Shown piece by piece: positions 35,538 through 45,577 of a stretch of DNA of 64,000 bases; position 1 is the first letter of the stretch; each line of letters opens with the position of its first letter. The position numbers and the translations under genes were made by a program. The notes below the pieces were generated by a model. The model ran no database searches. It had not been told where the DNA came from and saw only the letters and a list, made by a program, of their open reading frames with translations. The DNA is taken from assembly GCF_033100135.1 (NCBI RefSeq), contig NZ_CP136920.1:5575001-5639000 (forward strand), read 5' to 3'. Source of the DNA: Rubellicoccus peritrichatus (GTDB lineage Bacteria > Verrucomicrobiota > Verrucomicrobiia > Opitutales > Cerasicoccaceae).

Positions 35538-36464
35538 CTACTGAACTGACTCTAACAATTCCTGGCGTGCAGTTTCGAGCGATGGTTGATTCATCGAAAT
35601 CAATATTGTCTCCGCCTCACTTGAATTGCCTTGAGCAATCAAAACACGTGCTTTTTGTAAGCGAATAATATCCCGCTCGAGCGGATTGCTTGACGAGTTT
35701 TCAAGGAAATTCCAATGAACAAGCGCAAGCTCCCAATCAGGATTCAAAGTGTCAAAAAAAGCTTCAGCATAACGCATTTGAAACTGTCGGTTACCAGGAT
35801 CCAAACGGGCCGCATTTCCTAATGACTCCAGCATTTGTTCGGAATGCACATCTGCGGGCATCTCCTGCTCTTCAATAAAAACATCACGAGATTGGTGAAG
35901 TAACTCACCTAACTGATAATGATAAAGAGCATACTCTGGTTCCAATTCGACAGCCGCAACAAAATACGGTAATGCGAGCATCGGGCGCCCTTCCTCAACA
36001 AGGTAATTTCCTATTTGCTGCTTAACGACGGCTATCTGGGGATCAAGTTGATTCGCCTTTGCGAAAGCGACATTGGCGGCTTCCCTATCACCTACTTGGC
36101 GCAACAGCTTACCGTAGAGGATGTAACCATAAACAAAGTCAGGGTTCTCAAATACAAATGCGGAGTACTCTGTGAGAAGATTATCAAGGACTCGATCTCG
36201 CTCAGCCAATGGAAAATCTTCCGGTCTTTCCGCTATTTTCTTAAAGACAGCCTGCTGTTTGTTGTAAATACGCTCAAGGCGGAGATCAGCCATTGTCGTT
36301 CCAGATTCTCCTCTAGGAGTTGGCTGGGAACTTGAAGCCTGATGATGTGTTCTTGCTCCAGTCGAGCTAGCCCGTTCCTCGCCCTCTTCTAATCCCAGCC
36401 AAGAACATCCAGTGATTACTGGAAGCGATAGACAAAGGAAACAGATGTAAAAATAATGCTTCAA
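35538..36464 (-). CDS. TPR lipoprotein downstream of the exopolysaccharide export genes
   Basis: A 308-residue lipoprotein. The lipobox ITGC ends at Cys20, and a Ser/Gly/Thr-rich linker runs to residue ~58. Then come TPR helices: FVYGYILYGKLLRQVGDREAANVAFAKANQLDP, in parts, and LPYFVAAVELEPEYALYHYQLGELLH. It lies 9 bases after the FmdB gene in the same direction as wzc and wza. PgaA/AlgK-like TPR proteins assist polymer export; a similar scaffold role is plausible here. Confidence 0.82.
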   Translation of the reverse strand: MKHYFYICFLCLSLPVITGCSWLGLEEGEERASSTGARTHHQASSSQPTPRGESGTTMADLRLERIYNKQQAVFKKIAERPEDFPLAERDRVLDNLLTEYSAFVFENPDFVYGYILYGKLLRQVGDREAANVAFAKANQLDPQIAVVKQQIGNYLVEEGRPMLALPYFVAAVELEPEYALYHYQLGELLHQSRDVFIEEQEMPADVHSEQMLESLGNAARLDPGNRQFQMRYAEAFFDTLNPDWELALVHWNFLENSSSNPLERDIIRLQKARVLIAQGNSSEAETILISMNQPSLETARQELLESVQ

Positions 36465-36473
36465 TGTCTCCAG

Positions 36474-36677
36474 TTAATTCGAACAACAGCCACCTGTGGG
36501 TTTGCTACAGCCACAACCAGCGCTCTGCATCTGACCACTACCAGATGTACGAAAAACGGAAAGCTGCTTTTCGAGTTTTTCGCTGTCACACTCCGGGCAC
36601 TTCACTGCTGCCGTTCCTTGTACCAGGATTTCAAACTCTTTGTCACAAGATTCACATTTGTATTCGTATATAGGCAT
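36474..36677 (-). CDS. FmdB family zinc-ribbon protein
   Basis: A 67-residue protein. It opens MPIYEYKCESCDKEF, and two CxxC pairs (Cys8/Cys11, Cys27/Cys30) bind one zinc. The tail is Gly/Cys-rich (SAGCGCSKPTGGCCSN), with five further Cys residues. Family name comes from a gene near formamidase; the real role is thought to be regulatory. The start 36677 is chosen because family members begin MPIYEY; the longer frame overlaps wzc. Confidence 0.9.
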   Translation of the reverse strand: MPIYEYKCESCDKEFEILVQGTAAVKCPECDSEKLEKQLSVFRTSGSGQMQSAGCGCSKPTGGCCSN

Positions 36678-36741
36678 AAACGTCTTGGAACGAGTTAACC
36701 TTGTTGTCCTGATATCAAATGCGAAAGCGTGCTTCTGCGAA

Positions 36742-39039
36742 TTAGGCCTGAGGACCAGTTTGAGGCTTCTCCTTGATGGTCTTTCCTCCCTTGCCTCCAC
36801 GGACTGCTAATGGCTGATCGTCATCGTCATGCGTATAGTAGTCCTGATACGACTTATCGTAGTAATTCGCATAGTAGTAACTAGCCACTGCTGTACTGAT
36901 CTGATTGAGAACAGCACCAAAAACAGGTGTATTCGATTCAATCAGACGACGAAGGTTTGCCTTAGCTGTTTTCTTCTTAACTGCATTGAATTTGATGACG
37001 TAGATCAAACCATCTGCATTTGGAAGAATCGTAAGAACATCACTGACAGCCGCAATTGGCGGTGAGTCGATCATGATTCGATCGTAGCTCTCACTCAGTT
37101 TAGCTAACAATTGCTCGTACTCTGGGCTGTTGAGGATCTGAGTAGGGTTCTTGGCCTTTCCACCTGCACAAAGCACATCAAGATTTGGATAATACTCGCG
37201 ATAGATCAATGATTCCACGTCGTTATCCTCTTCATTGAAAAGCTGAACAACACCTGCTTGCTCCTCTAATCCTAGGGATTTCGCCACGTTCGGCATGCGC
37301 AAGTCAGCATCAATCACCAGTGTCTTCTCACCATGGATAGCGAAAGTTAGTGCCATATTGGTGGTTACAAACGACTTCCCCTCACTAGGCGAAGTACTTG
37401 ATACAACAATAATTTTGGCCTTCTTACTCGCCTCATTGAGCTTCAATGCTGAGTGGATCGCTCTGAAAGACTCAGTGACTCGCCGATCACTGTTGGACGC
37501 AACAGCTTGAGCTTTCTCAGGGGAATTTAGTCTCTTAATTCGAGGAACAATTCCAATCAATGGCAAGCCGACGGAATGCTCTATATCATATGCACTCTTA
37601 ATCCGATCATCCAAAAATGCGATAACAAAAACTAAGCCGATACCTGCTACAATCCCCCCGACTGTTCCAACAGCCAGATTCATAAATATATTTGGCTTAT
37701 ATGGATCAGGAGCTTGAGTTGCTTCATCAAGGATACGTGCGCTTGGTCCAATAAGTGCGATTTTTTGAATTTCCGTCTCCAGCTTCTGAGTCATTACCTG
37801 GTAGAGGCTATTACTAATCATTAATTCGTCCTCGAGGGAACGGTATTCAATCGCGATCTTGTTGAGCCCAGTCATATCATCTTCTTTTTCAGCTAGACGC
37901 TTACTAGACTGGTCATAATTTCTCTTCGCCTGTTGATAATTTGCCTTAATTTTCTGGATTGCTGAATTGATTGCCTTTTCCAACTCACTTTCGATTTCTT
38001 CTGAAGCCCGCATCGCTTCAATCATCGCAGGATGCTTCTCTCTATAGCGCTTCTTAAGAGTTGCCATCCCAATCGCCTGAGTTGAACGTTGAGTCAATAG
38101 ATCAGAGACACGTGGCATGTCTGCTATAATGGGTAAATCCCATAGTGGCTTTTCCTCAGCTTCAAATTCTTGAACCAAATTCCATTGTGTTTCAGCAACA
38201 TCAAGGATTCGCTTATCTTCGGTATGCATCGTATTCAATAGGCGTAATTCCTCGATTTCAGTGTTCTCTTCAGGATTTAAAGAAGTCCTTCCCGATTTCA
38301 CACGATACTCCACTAAACGAGATCTAATTTCCTCAACTTTCTCTTTTTGCTGCTGCACGCGGATTTTAAGGTCTTCCACTGCCCTCATTGAAGAGTCAAT
38401 ATTTTGGCGAATATTAAAATTTATATATTCATCAGCAAAGTAATTGGCCACAGTACGCGCAATTGCTGGATCAGGATGACTGTACTGAACTACAATGAGC
38501 ATCGTTAATCGTATGGGCGTGACCGAACGATTTCTGACAAGAATCTCCTGGGCACTGAGAGGTCCAGAAATGATAGACTCTGTGTAAGGAGCCATGAAAC
38601 GTTGACGTTCGTCATCCTTAATGCGCTCTGCAACAGCATCAACAATCTGCATGCTTTCGATAAGCTTTACCTGTGTATTGAAATCTTCCGCAGAAGCGAC
38701 GACGTTGTACTCGATATCAGGAGTCTCAAGAATTTTACGGTCATCTCGCAGCACTTGAAGTGTGGCTGCTGAACGAAAGAGCTCAGTTGTATTGAATGTG
38801 TACAACAAAGTGCCAGTGAAAATGACAAAGAAGGTTACGACAAAATACCATATCCTTTCACGCAGAATAACCAGATAGTCTTTCAGTGAGCGTTGAGGTT
38901 GTTGATCTTGTGCACCACCACCATAGCCACCACCATAATTATAACCATAACCATAGTAGTAGCCGCCACCACCACCATAATTACCGTATCCAGGGTAGCC
39001 GCCATAACCAGCTGACGAATTCTTTTTATCTTCGCTCAT
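36742..39039 (-). CDS. wzc: Wzc-like polysaccharide co-polymerase and BY-type tyrosine autokinase with Gly/Tyr-rich N-terminus
   Basis: A 765-residue inner-membrane protein that controls exopolysaccharide chain length and export. Residues ~10-43 are almost only Gly and Tyr (YGGYPGYGNYGGGGGYYY and more). A Wzz domain with first helix near 60-80 and a long periplasmic coiled coil follow; a second helix lies near 450-470. The cytoplasmic kinase has Walker A STSPSEGKSF, Walker A' VIDADLRMP and Walker B IMIDSPP. The C-terminal tyrosine cluster YYYANYYDKSYQDYY is the autophosphorylation site. It follows the wza-like gene by 35 bases. Confidence 0.92.
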   Translation of the reverse strand: MSEDKKNSSAGYGGYPGYGNYGGGGGYYYGYGYNYGGGYGGGAQDQQPQRSLKDYLVILRERIWYFVVTFFVIFTGTLLYTFNTTELFRSAATLQVLRDDRKILETPDIEYNVVASAEDFNTQVKLIESMQIVDAVAERIKDDERQRFMAPYTESIISGPLSAQEILVRNRSVTPIRLTMLIVVQYSHPDPAIARTVANYFADEYINFNIRQNIDSSMRAVEDLKIRVQQQKEKVEEIRSRLVEYRVKSGRTSLNPEENTEIEELRLLNTMHTEDKRILDVAETQWNLVQEFEAEEKPLWDLPIIADMPRVSDLLTQRSTQAIGMATLKKRYREKHPAMIEAMRASEEIESELEKAINSAIQKIKANYQQAKRNYDQSSKRLAEKEDDMTGLNKIAIEYRSLEDELMISNSLYQVMTQKLETEIQKIALIGPSARILDEATQAPDPYKPNIFMNLAVGTVGGIVAGIGLVFVIAFLDDRIKSAYDIEHSVGLPLIGIVPRIKRLNSPEKAQAVASNSDRRVTESFRAIHSALKLNEASKKAKIIVVSSTSPSEGKSFVTTNMALTFAIHGEKTLVIDADLRMPNVAKSLGLEEQAGVVQLFNEEDNDVESLIYREYYPNLDVLCAGGKAKNPTQILNSPEYEQLLAKLSESYDRIMIDSPPIAAVSDVLTILPNADGLIYVIKFNAVKKKTAKANLRRLIESNTPVFGAVLNQISTAVASYYYANYYDKSYQDYYTHDDDDQPLAVRGGKGGKTIKEKPQTGPQA

Positions 39040-39074
39040 TTCAGGAAATTTATAAAAAAAGGGGGGAAATATTT

Positions 39075-39689
39075 TCAGAAAATACGCTCAGAGACAAAGA
39101 TATTATCTCCATCAAGCACTTCTACATCCTTGGCTTCGGGGTCTTTGAGTATCTCGTCAAAATCTATGCGAATCACTTTCGATTTCCCACTATCTAAAAC
39201 CCGTTTCAATCGAATGTCTCCAGCATCTGCCAAGCGAGTCAAACCTCCTGCAGCGCTAAGTGCTTGGCTCAAGGTCATTTTTTTCTCAGGTGGTATTAGC
39301 ACTGGGCCTGGTCTATTAACTTGGCCATGAACTTGAATTAGCCGCTCAGTATACTGAAGCATCATCAAGGTCACATGTGGATCCACAAGATAATCACGAT
39401 TGTAAAGATTTGTGATCATCTGCTGGACATCGCTGGCAGTCATTCCCCCAACTTGAACTTTGCCTAATAGTGGAAGGACTACAGAACCGTCCTTGGCAAC
39501 ACGTACCTCTATCTCAAGATCGGGCTCTTGAAAAACTGAGACACGAAAGATATCTAGGGGTTGAATGATATAGTTACCAAGAAAATCATCACTAGCATAG
39601 CCACCGCTTGAAGAGTTTCCTGATTGCGCTGAGACAATTTGGATAAAAATGACTGGCAATAAAAGCAAACAAAGTGGCAATTTATTCAT
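39075..39689 (-). CDS. Wza-like polysaccharide export outer-membrane protein
   Basis: A 204-residue periplasmic/outer-membrane protein with a signal peptide ending near VSAQS. The Poly_export domain starts at about residue 40 (YIIQPLDIFRVSVFQEPDL; VLPLLGKVQVGGMTASDVQQMI), and an SLBB domain follows (RLIQVHGQVNRPGPV). No lipobox is present, unlike E. coli Wza, and the protein is shorter, so the barrel-forming part may come from the barrel protein upstream. Confidence 0.9.
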   Translation of the reverse strand: MNKLPLCLLLLPVIFIQIVSAQSGNSSSGGYASDDFLGNYIIQPLDIFRVSVFQEPDLEIEVRVAKDGSVVLPLLGKVQVGGMTASDVQQMITNLYNRDYLVDPHVTLMMLQYTERLIQVHGQVNRPGPVLIPPEKKMTLSQALSAAGGLTRLADAGDIRLKRVLDSGKSKVIRIDFDEILKDPEAKDVEVLDGDNIFVSERIF

Positions 39690-39740
39690 ATAATATGGGC
39701 AAATAGATTTAATATCCTTATGTGAATCTTCATATAAAGC

Positions 39741-39774
39741 AAAGGACGGTCTCTATTGAGACCATCCTTATAGC
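39741..39774 (-). terminator. Hairpin between the barrel gene and the wza-like gene
   Basis: AAGGATGGTCTC and GAGACCGTCCTT pair on the minus strand around AATA, followed by TGCTTTATAT. It may reduce readthrough from the abundant barrel mRNA into wza/wzc. Confidence 0.55.
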
Positions 39775-39801
39775 AAAATGTTCAATTAAACGGTCGAACT
39801 T

Positions 39802-41004
39802 TTAATATCTCAAAGATGCTGAAAGATCGATTGTATGCCCCATAAAGCTAGCACCATTAATATTTGATGAATTATTAATGTATGCATAAGCTGCAGTAAA
39901 CTGCAGATAAACGTTCGGGGTGTAAGTAACAGAAGTATTAGCCCTGATCGTATCATCACTACGGCCACTAGGATCATTCTCATAATCAGTATTCACAACA
40001 TCGATACGAGACGATACTGCAATAAACTGAGAAAAATTGTAGGTCGTGCCAAAGAAACCTCCAGTGTTGATTGTTGACTGACCGATTGAACCAGTTCCAA
40101 AGTCGCGATTAAAACCTGCAGTAAAATCAAGCTTAGGAGAGAACTCGTAATCAAAAGCAGACAAGACAGAGATTGTGTTGTCATCGTTAAGACCCGCTGC
40201 ATTGAAACTACGGTTTTGCCAACCAACATTAAGCCTAGTGGTTAACTTGGGATAGAGTTCACCACGAACGGAGAAACTAACAAAATTATCCAGATAATCA
40301 CCCGGAGTCTGCGACCCAAGTGCTGGATTACTTTGATTGTTAGACACGTCAGTATAACGGAAGCGATATCCAAGACCTAGATCCAACTTTGGACTGAAAC
40401 GATAAAGAACATCTAATGGAGCAGTAAAGATGTCACGATCACTAAAGGAGTTACCAAAATCTTGATTGTTGGTGTAATCAGTACGATTCCACTCGAAACG
40501 TCCGGTCGTATAAGTTTTTTGCGAAATATCATACTCTGCTTTAATATATGCAGCATATAGATCTCTTTGAACCTCATTTTGGTTTGTTCCCGTAGCAACA
40601 CCTGCAGTCGATGCAGTATTTTGCTGATTTTGAACGAAGGAGAAGCCTGCTCCAGAGGTTAATGGCCCCGAATTATAAACACCGTCAATAAAGAGGTTCG
40701 CCAGCTGGGAATCTTGATTTGTGAAACGATTATACCAAGAAATGTCTTCGCGGAAGATAATCTTGATATTAGCATTGCTATTACGCCCGATATTAACCTC
40801 CAAACCCGGGGAGAAGATAAAGATGTAATCGTCAGCTTTTAATGGATTGTTGAATACGTTTGAACGATATTGACCGGATACGCTGCCTCTAAAAAATACG
40901 TCAACAGAGTCGCCAATTGAAACCAAGGGCGCCGCGCTCGAGGGAGTTAAGAGGGCCATTCCGGGTAAGCTGGCCATTGCGAGAAATGTAGCTAGTTTTT
41001 TCAT
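39802..41004 (-). CDS. Outer-membrane beta-barrel protein (BBP2-like) of the exopolysaccharide cluster
   Basis: A 400-residue protein. The signal peptide is MKKLATFLAMASLPGMALLTPSSAA; the mature part alternates aromatic and polar residues in about sixteen strands (TGRFEWNRTDYT; LDLGLGYRFRYTDVS; LQFTAAYAYINN) and ends with LSASLRY, a C-terminal aromatic typical of barrels. Such BBP2 proteins are usual before wza/wzc in this phylum and probably make the export pore for the polymer. Confidence 0.85.
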   Translation of the reverse strand: MKKLATFLAMASLPGMALLTPSSAAPLVSIGDSVDVFFRGSVSGQYRSNVFNNPLKADDYIFIFSPGLEVNIGRNSNANIKIIFREDISWYNRFTNQDSQLANLFIDGVYNSGPLTSGAGFSFVQNQQNTASTAGVATGTNQNEVQRDLYAAYIKAEYDISQKTYTTGRFEWNRTDYTNNQDFGNSFSDRDIFTAPLDVLYRFSPKLDLGLGYRFRYTDVSNNQSNPALGSQTPGDYLDNFVSFSVRGELYPKLTTRLNVGWQNRSFNAAGLNDDNTISVLSAFDYEFSPKLDFTAGFNRDFGTGSIGQSTINTGGFFGTTYNFSQFIAVSSRIDVVNTDYENDPSGRSDDTIRANTSVTYTPNVYLQFTAAYAYINNSSNINGASFMGHTIDLSASLRY

Positions 41005-41466
41005 GATTCTGGCGATTACTGTAGCGAGAAAAGTTTTAAATGTTTGTGTTATTTAGTGAATCCAAACCGAAGAATGGAGGATAGAATAAAGGATATCAAG
41101 CCTAAGTCTTTGCAAATAAGCAACTAAAATTTTTAATGTAAGTCTGGGGTTTTTCCTGAATACAGCCGGTATATTCACTCTACTAACTAGATCGAAATGT
41201 AAAAAATCATATAAAAGCTCAGAGGCAATTCCAAATCAGAAACCACCCTAAAAATCAGCATGCTTCAGCACCAAAACTTCAACTCAGCATATAAAGTGGA
41301 CACATTCTTGGTCGTTTTTACAAAAAACTCAGCAGAAAAGCTGTGTATTAAAAAGAGAAATTTTGAAAACTTAACATTGATTATAAAGAATGATGGAACT
41401 CATATTGGTGTTTGTAAAACTATACCCTTTATATTTTCCCTGAAATAATCTGTTTTAATTTCCTAC
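41005..41466. other. AT-rich divergent promoter region
   Basis: A 462-base gap between the barrel gene and the divergent TPR gene. It has short open frames without ribosome sites or coding bias, which I take as noise. No clear hairpins or known regulatory boxes were seen. Confidence 0.5.
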
Positions 41467-43119
41467 ATGGCGACTCGTCACACCTCTAGCAGTAAAAGAA
41501 AAAGCAACCGCGTGCTCTTAGGATTGGCAATCCGTGAACGCGGGCCAAGTGGGCGCTGGAGAATACGTATCCGTTGGGGAATACTTTTTGGACTCCTAGC
41601 GATTACGGGGGTTGCAGGCTATTTCCTACTTGTGACCAGCTTCTACTTCTACTTCAAAAAAGTAGAACAATTTGATGAAGTCAGCTACTGGGATATGTTT
41701 ACACTGATCTTTAATCGGAGTGATCACCGGGAAAAAGTTGGAAATTATCAGATTGAACAAGCTAAGCATCTACTAGAGGAAGGTGAATTTAGAAAAGCCC
41801 TCCAATACCTACAAACAGGTGTCATTCGTGCCCCTGAGAACCTCGACGGGAGAACCTATTTAGCTGATTTTTTCATGTTCGGTTTCAATCAGGAGGATCG
41901 AGCCATTCAAATTCTCCGCGAGGGCGTGCCCTACGCTTATGACAATCCGGACTACCTGAAAAAGTATGTCCAAGTTCTCTTGTCCTATCAGGAGGACGAT
42001 GAAGTAGTTCAAATTGCAGAGAACATACTGGCAAGTGATCCTTCACCGGAGGTTGAGCGCATCATGGCACTTGGTGCCGCCACGGCATCCTATTATCGGG
42101 GTCGATTCGACTTGGCCGAAGATTTCCTAAAAGACTATAATCTGGATGGAGACCTGGAAGGCGCTTTACTGTCCGCTCGTATAAGCTGGGACCGCGGAGA
42201 ACGCAAAGTAGCCTTGGCCAAGCTGGAAAGTGATCTTGGAAAATTCCGAAATGATGAGCCTATCTATGAACTGCTTTCCCGTTTTTACAGAGAAATGGGT
42301 GATAACGCTAAAGCCAGACAATACGCCGTTTTGAGGAACATCAATGCCCCGTTGAGTGTTGCGCCACGTATTGATCTTCTCCAAATCCTAAGCGCAACAG
42401 ACCAAAAGGATAGAGCACGTAAGGAAGCAGAATCTATCTTATACCAGTTTGCCAACGATGAAACCAGCCTCCAGCAATTGGCAAACTACGCAACAGACGC
42501 TGGTGAAGTAGACTTATCGCGACGCATCTACGAACGTGCTCTTGAGAACGACTTTAAAATAGCACCATTCGCACTACTGCTGATCGAAAGTCACGTTACT
42601 GCTGGAGATTATCAGGGAGCCATCGCTTTTTCCAGTGAGCTGGTCAAGGAAAAGCCAGAATGGATCAAAAAGAACTGGCCGATTTTCAATAGTCTTCGCT
42701 CCGTCGCTTACTACGGACTTGGCAATGAAGACTTAACCGAGCTTTACCTCCAGCAATTCCTGGAAGCCGAAGAGGTTAGAATCGGTTCATTGCTGGCAGT
42801 TTCAAATCGTTTTCAGAAGCTGGGAGGCAAGGAGGAAGCAAGAGAGATTCTTATGCAGGCCTATGAACGCAATCCTGACAATCAGGCGGCGCTTTCAAGT
42901 CTTATTTCTCTAGAGATCGAGCTCGGCAATTCAGCCGAACTTGGGCCCTACCTTGAGAAGCTGCTCAAGATGCGTCGCCCCTCAACAACGATCCTGCAAG
43001 AGGCATACAAAAACCTGGGGAGCGACAAATTCATCTTCACCAAGGGGAGAGCCAAACTCCTGATTGAGTTGAATGGCCTTATTAGTCCAGCTGACACAAA
43101 CGAAGTAGAGCCTAGTTAA
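41467..43119 (+). CDS. Membrane-anchored TPR protein
   Basis: A 550-residue protein. A basic cytoplasmic tail (residues 1-37, rich in Arg/Lys/Ser) leads to one membrane helix (WGILFGLLAITGVAGYFLLVTSFYFYF) and a periplasmic chain of TPR repeats: AKHLLEEGEFRKALQYLQTG, LAEDFLKDYNLDGDL, EEAREILMQAYERNPDNQAAL. It is divergent from the export operon and could be part of the same machinery, but there is no direct evidence. Confidence 0.82.
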   Translation: MATRHTSSSKRKSNRVLLGLAIRERGPSGRWRIRIRWGILFGLLAITGVAGYFLLVTSFYFYFKKVEQFDEVSYWDMFTLIFNRSDHREKVGNYQIEQAKHLLEEGEFRKALQYLQTGVIRAPENLDGRTYLADFFMFGFNQEDRAIQILREGVPYAYDNPDYLKKYVQVLLSYQEDDEVVQIAENILASDPSPEVERIMALGAATASYYRGRFDLAEDFLKDYNLDGDLEGALLSARISWDRGERKVALAKLESDLGKFRNDEPIYELLSRFYREMGDNAKARQYAVLRNINAPLSVAPRIDLLQILSATDQKDRARKEAESILYQFANDETSLQQLANYATDAGEVDLSRRIYERALENDFKIAPFALLLIESHVTAGDYQGAIAFSSELVKEKPEWIKKNWPIFNSLRSVAYYGLGNEDLTELYLQQFLEAEEVRIGSLLAVSNRFQKLGGKEEAREILMQAYERNPDNQAALSSLISLEIELGNSAELGPYLEKLLKMRRPSTTILQEAYKNLGSDKFIFTKGRAKLLIELNGLISPADTNEVEPS

Positions 43120-43131
43120 TTGAAGTTACCT

Positions 43132-44433
43132 CTAAGTCTCTTCGCTATGCTTCGGCACTTTCTTGACCGTGGCCGACAGAATCCGTTTTTCATCAACTTC
43201 CTGAATAGTAACACTTAAGCTTGGTTCAGTGAGAAAGACGGCTTCTCCTGCATCTGGTAAACGCCCAAGCTCCTCCGTTACCAAACCTCCAAAGGTTGAA
43301 GCCTCTGTATCCGAAATTTCGACATCCAATCTCTGTTCAACCTCATGAATTGGCGTCAGGCCATCGATCTTATAATCCTCATGAGAAATCACGCTGACTT
43401 TCTCTTCTTCAGGGATGTCAAACTCATCATGGATATCTCCAATCAGGCTTTCCAGAATACTTTCAAGTGTCAGTATCCCGATAACACTACCGAATTCATC
43501 GCGTAGAAGCGCCATATGCGCCTTTTTTGCCAACAACTGATTCAGTGCCGATTCGAGTAAAGTGTCGTCAGTAAAGCTAAGAATATCCCGTTTGATTGAG
43601 TTGAGATCAACATCGCTCATCTGGCCAGAAAAACGGAATAGATCTTTTATATGGACCAACCCGACACAGTCATCCAAACCCTCACGGCAGAGAGGGAAAC
43701 GCGTATGGCCCGTTTGCCTGGCCAGCTCAATGTTCTCTTCTACGCTCTTTTCCAGGTCCATAATCTGAACCTGATTCCTCGGCAGAACCACATCGGAAGT
43801 TTCCAGTTCCTGCAGCCGGAGTGTATTCTGCAGGATCATCCGAGTCTGAGAACTGAGATTCGGTTCATCATCGGCCAAAGCACGAATTTGAACTTCAAAA
43901 TCCAGAATATTGTAATCTTCCTTGAATTCGACCCCGAGCATCTTGAACAACTTTCTGGCCAGAATACGAAGGATCTTAAACCAAGGTAAGAGAATCAGAA
44001 CAATAACCGAAACAAACCATGAAAGGGATTCAAGGGTTCCCTGCGGACGCATCATAGCAATGCCCCTTGGGGCGAGGAAACCGAAAAAGCTAACCACGGA
44101 TACAACCAGGACAAAGCAGAGCAGTGAAACGAAGATCAAGCTGACAAGACTATCCGGCAAGATCACATGCGATTCAAAGTAGAAGAGTATGGGAAATGCC
44201 ATGAGGCCCATCCCCACAGTTGTAACCATAATTCCAAAACGAATGACCTGAGCCGTCCAATCCGCATTATCGATCAGGAAGCGAACTGGCCATTTCTTTG
44301 CAGGCATGGATTCGTCGGCATCTTCGCCTAATGTTGCATAGCGTAACTTAACCAGACTGACTTCGCAGGCCACCAGAACTGCATTGACCAGAAGCAGAAA
44401 AAGCAGAAGCGCACTGAAAAGAATTATCTCCAC
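43132..44433 (-). CDS. CorC/HlyC-type CNNM transporter family protein
   Basis: About 433 residues. The CNNM (DUF21) membrane domain has four hydrophobic segments in residues 1-180, followed by a pair of CBS domains near 205-325 (TGHTRFPLCREG; LVHIKDLFRF; VIGILTLESILESLIGDI) and a CorC_HlyC domain at the end (DYKIDGLTPIHEVEQRL). Family members work in Mg2+/Co2+ handling. GTG at 44433 is the start: GAGGG lies 7 bases upstream, right after the hisC stop, and the membrane domain begins there. It is co-transcribed with hisC. Confidence 0.88.
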   Translation of the reverse strand: MEIILFSALLLFLLLVNAVLVACEVSLVKLRYATLGEDADESMPAKKWPVRFLIDNADWTAQVIRFGIMVTTVGMGLMAFPILFYFESHVILPDSLVSLIFVSLLCFVLVVSVVSFFGFLAPRGIAMMRPQGTLESLSWFVSVIVLILLPWFKILRILARKLFKMLGVEFKEDYNILDFEVQIRALADDEPNLSSQTRMILQNTLRLQELETSDVVLPRNQVQIMDLEKSVEENIELARQTGHTRFPLCREGLDDCVGLVHIKDLFRFSGQMSDVDLNSIKRDILSFTDDTLLESALNQLLAKKAHMALLRDEFGSVIGILTLESILESLIGDIHDEFDIPEEEKVSVISHEDYKIDGLTPIHEVEQRLDVEISDTEASTFGGLVTEELGRLPDAGEAVFLTEPSLSVTIQEVDEKRILSATVKKVPKHSEET

Positions 44434-44443
44434 CCAATAGCCC

Positions 44444-45577
44444 TCACTGCGCTGTTGTCTGGTGAAAAAACACTGGAGCCTCTGGGCCTTGAGCAATCTG
44501 CTCCAGGCATTGCCCCAGACGTGCATTTTCCAATTCAGTTCCAACTGTAACCCGAACCCAGTCACTCAACCCATATCCGCCCAGCGGCCTCACAATGATT
44601 CCATGCTTTTGAAGCACTTCAAAAGCGTCCTTCCCGTTTCTGACGCGCAGAAGAAGGAAGTTCGCCTCCGAGGGAACGAAATCCAGCCCCAGCCGCTTAA
44701 ACAACTCCGTAAGCTGCGCCTGTCCCTGCTGATTCACTTTACGTGAGCGAGCAACATGATCCTTGTCATCAAGTGCAGCAAGCGCCGCTGCCTGGCCGAT
44801 GGCATTAACATTAAACGGCTGCCTGATTCGGTTCAACAATCCCATTAATTCAGCACTGCCATAGGCATAGCCCAAACGAAAAGCAGCAAGACCATAGATT
44901 TTGGAAAACGTCCGGCAACATACCACCTTATGCCCTTTTTCAATCAGAGGTCTCAAGTCAGGCGCAACCTCCAGATATTCCGCATAGGCCTCGTCAAAAA
45001 GAAAAACCACATTATCCGGTAGACGTTCAATCAAACACTCAATGGCTTCCTGCGAATGCGTATCGCCAGTCGGATTATTAGGTGATGGCAGATATACCAT
45101 CCGAGTCTTCTCCGTAACCGCATCAGCCATTGCCTCAAGGTCGTGGCGCATGTCTGGCATTGGAACCTCAACCGGAGTGGCACCAGCGAGCAAGACTGAC
45201 AACTTGAATGCAATAAATGACTGCGCTCCCATCACGGCCTCATCACCAGGTCTCAGTAAAGCATGGCAAAGCAGAACCATGATCTCATTGGAGCCATTAC
45301 CAATGACAAATTGCTCTGGTTGAAGGGAAAAGCGCTCCGCCAGCTTATGTCGCAAGGCATAGCAACCTCCATCCGGATACAAATGTGATTGAGCCAACGC
45401 ACTGTGTGCAGCCTCTATTCCCAATGGCGAGGCTCCCAATGGATTTTCATTTGAAGCCAGCTTGAGAATATTATCCGGGTCCAAACCATATTCCCGGGCT
45501 ACGTATTCGATTGGCTTGCCGGGCTCGTAGACCGGCTGTTTTAAGATCTCAGGACGGACCAGTTCCGTGTATTTCAT
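44444..45577 (-). CDS. hisC: Histidinol-phosphate aminotransferase
   Basis: Transfers an amino group to imidazole-acetol phosphate in histidine synthesis. The 377-residue fold-type I PLP enzyme has LASNENPLGASP, the segment YLPSPNNPTGD, the Asp in FLFDEAYAEY and the PLP Lys226 in RTFSKIYGLAAFRLGY. Length and motifs are normal. It is the first gene of a pair with corC. Related aromatic aminotransferases look similar, but HisC is the best match. Confidence 0.92.
   Translation of the reverse strand: MKYTELVRPEILKQPVYEPGKPIEYVAREYGLDPDNILKLASNENPLGASPLGIEAAHSALAQSHLYPDGGCYALRHKLAERFSLQPEQFVIGNGSNEIMVLLCHALLRPGDEAVMGAQSFIAFKLSVLLAGATPVEVPMPDMRHDLEAMADAVTEKTRMVYLPSPNNPTGDTHSQEAIECLIERLPDNVVFLFDEAYAEYLEVAPDLRPLIEKGHKVVCCRTFSKIYGLAAFRLGYAYGSAELMGLLNRIRQPFNVNAIGQAAALAALDDKDHVARSRKVNQQGQAQLTELFKRLGLDFVPSEANFLLLRVRNGKDAFEVLQKHGIIVRPLGGYGLSDWVRVTVGTELENARLGQCLEQIAQGPEAPVFFHQTTAQ

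Noticed and set aside
41260-41448. A 62-codon plus-strand frame in the gap before the TPR gene
   Set aside because: AT-rich, no ribosome site, no hydrophobic or domain pattern, and composition like the surrounding spacer.
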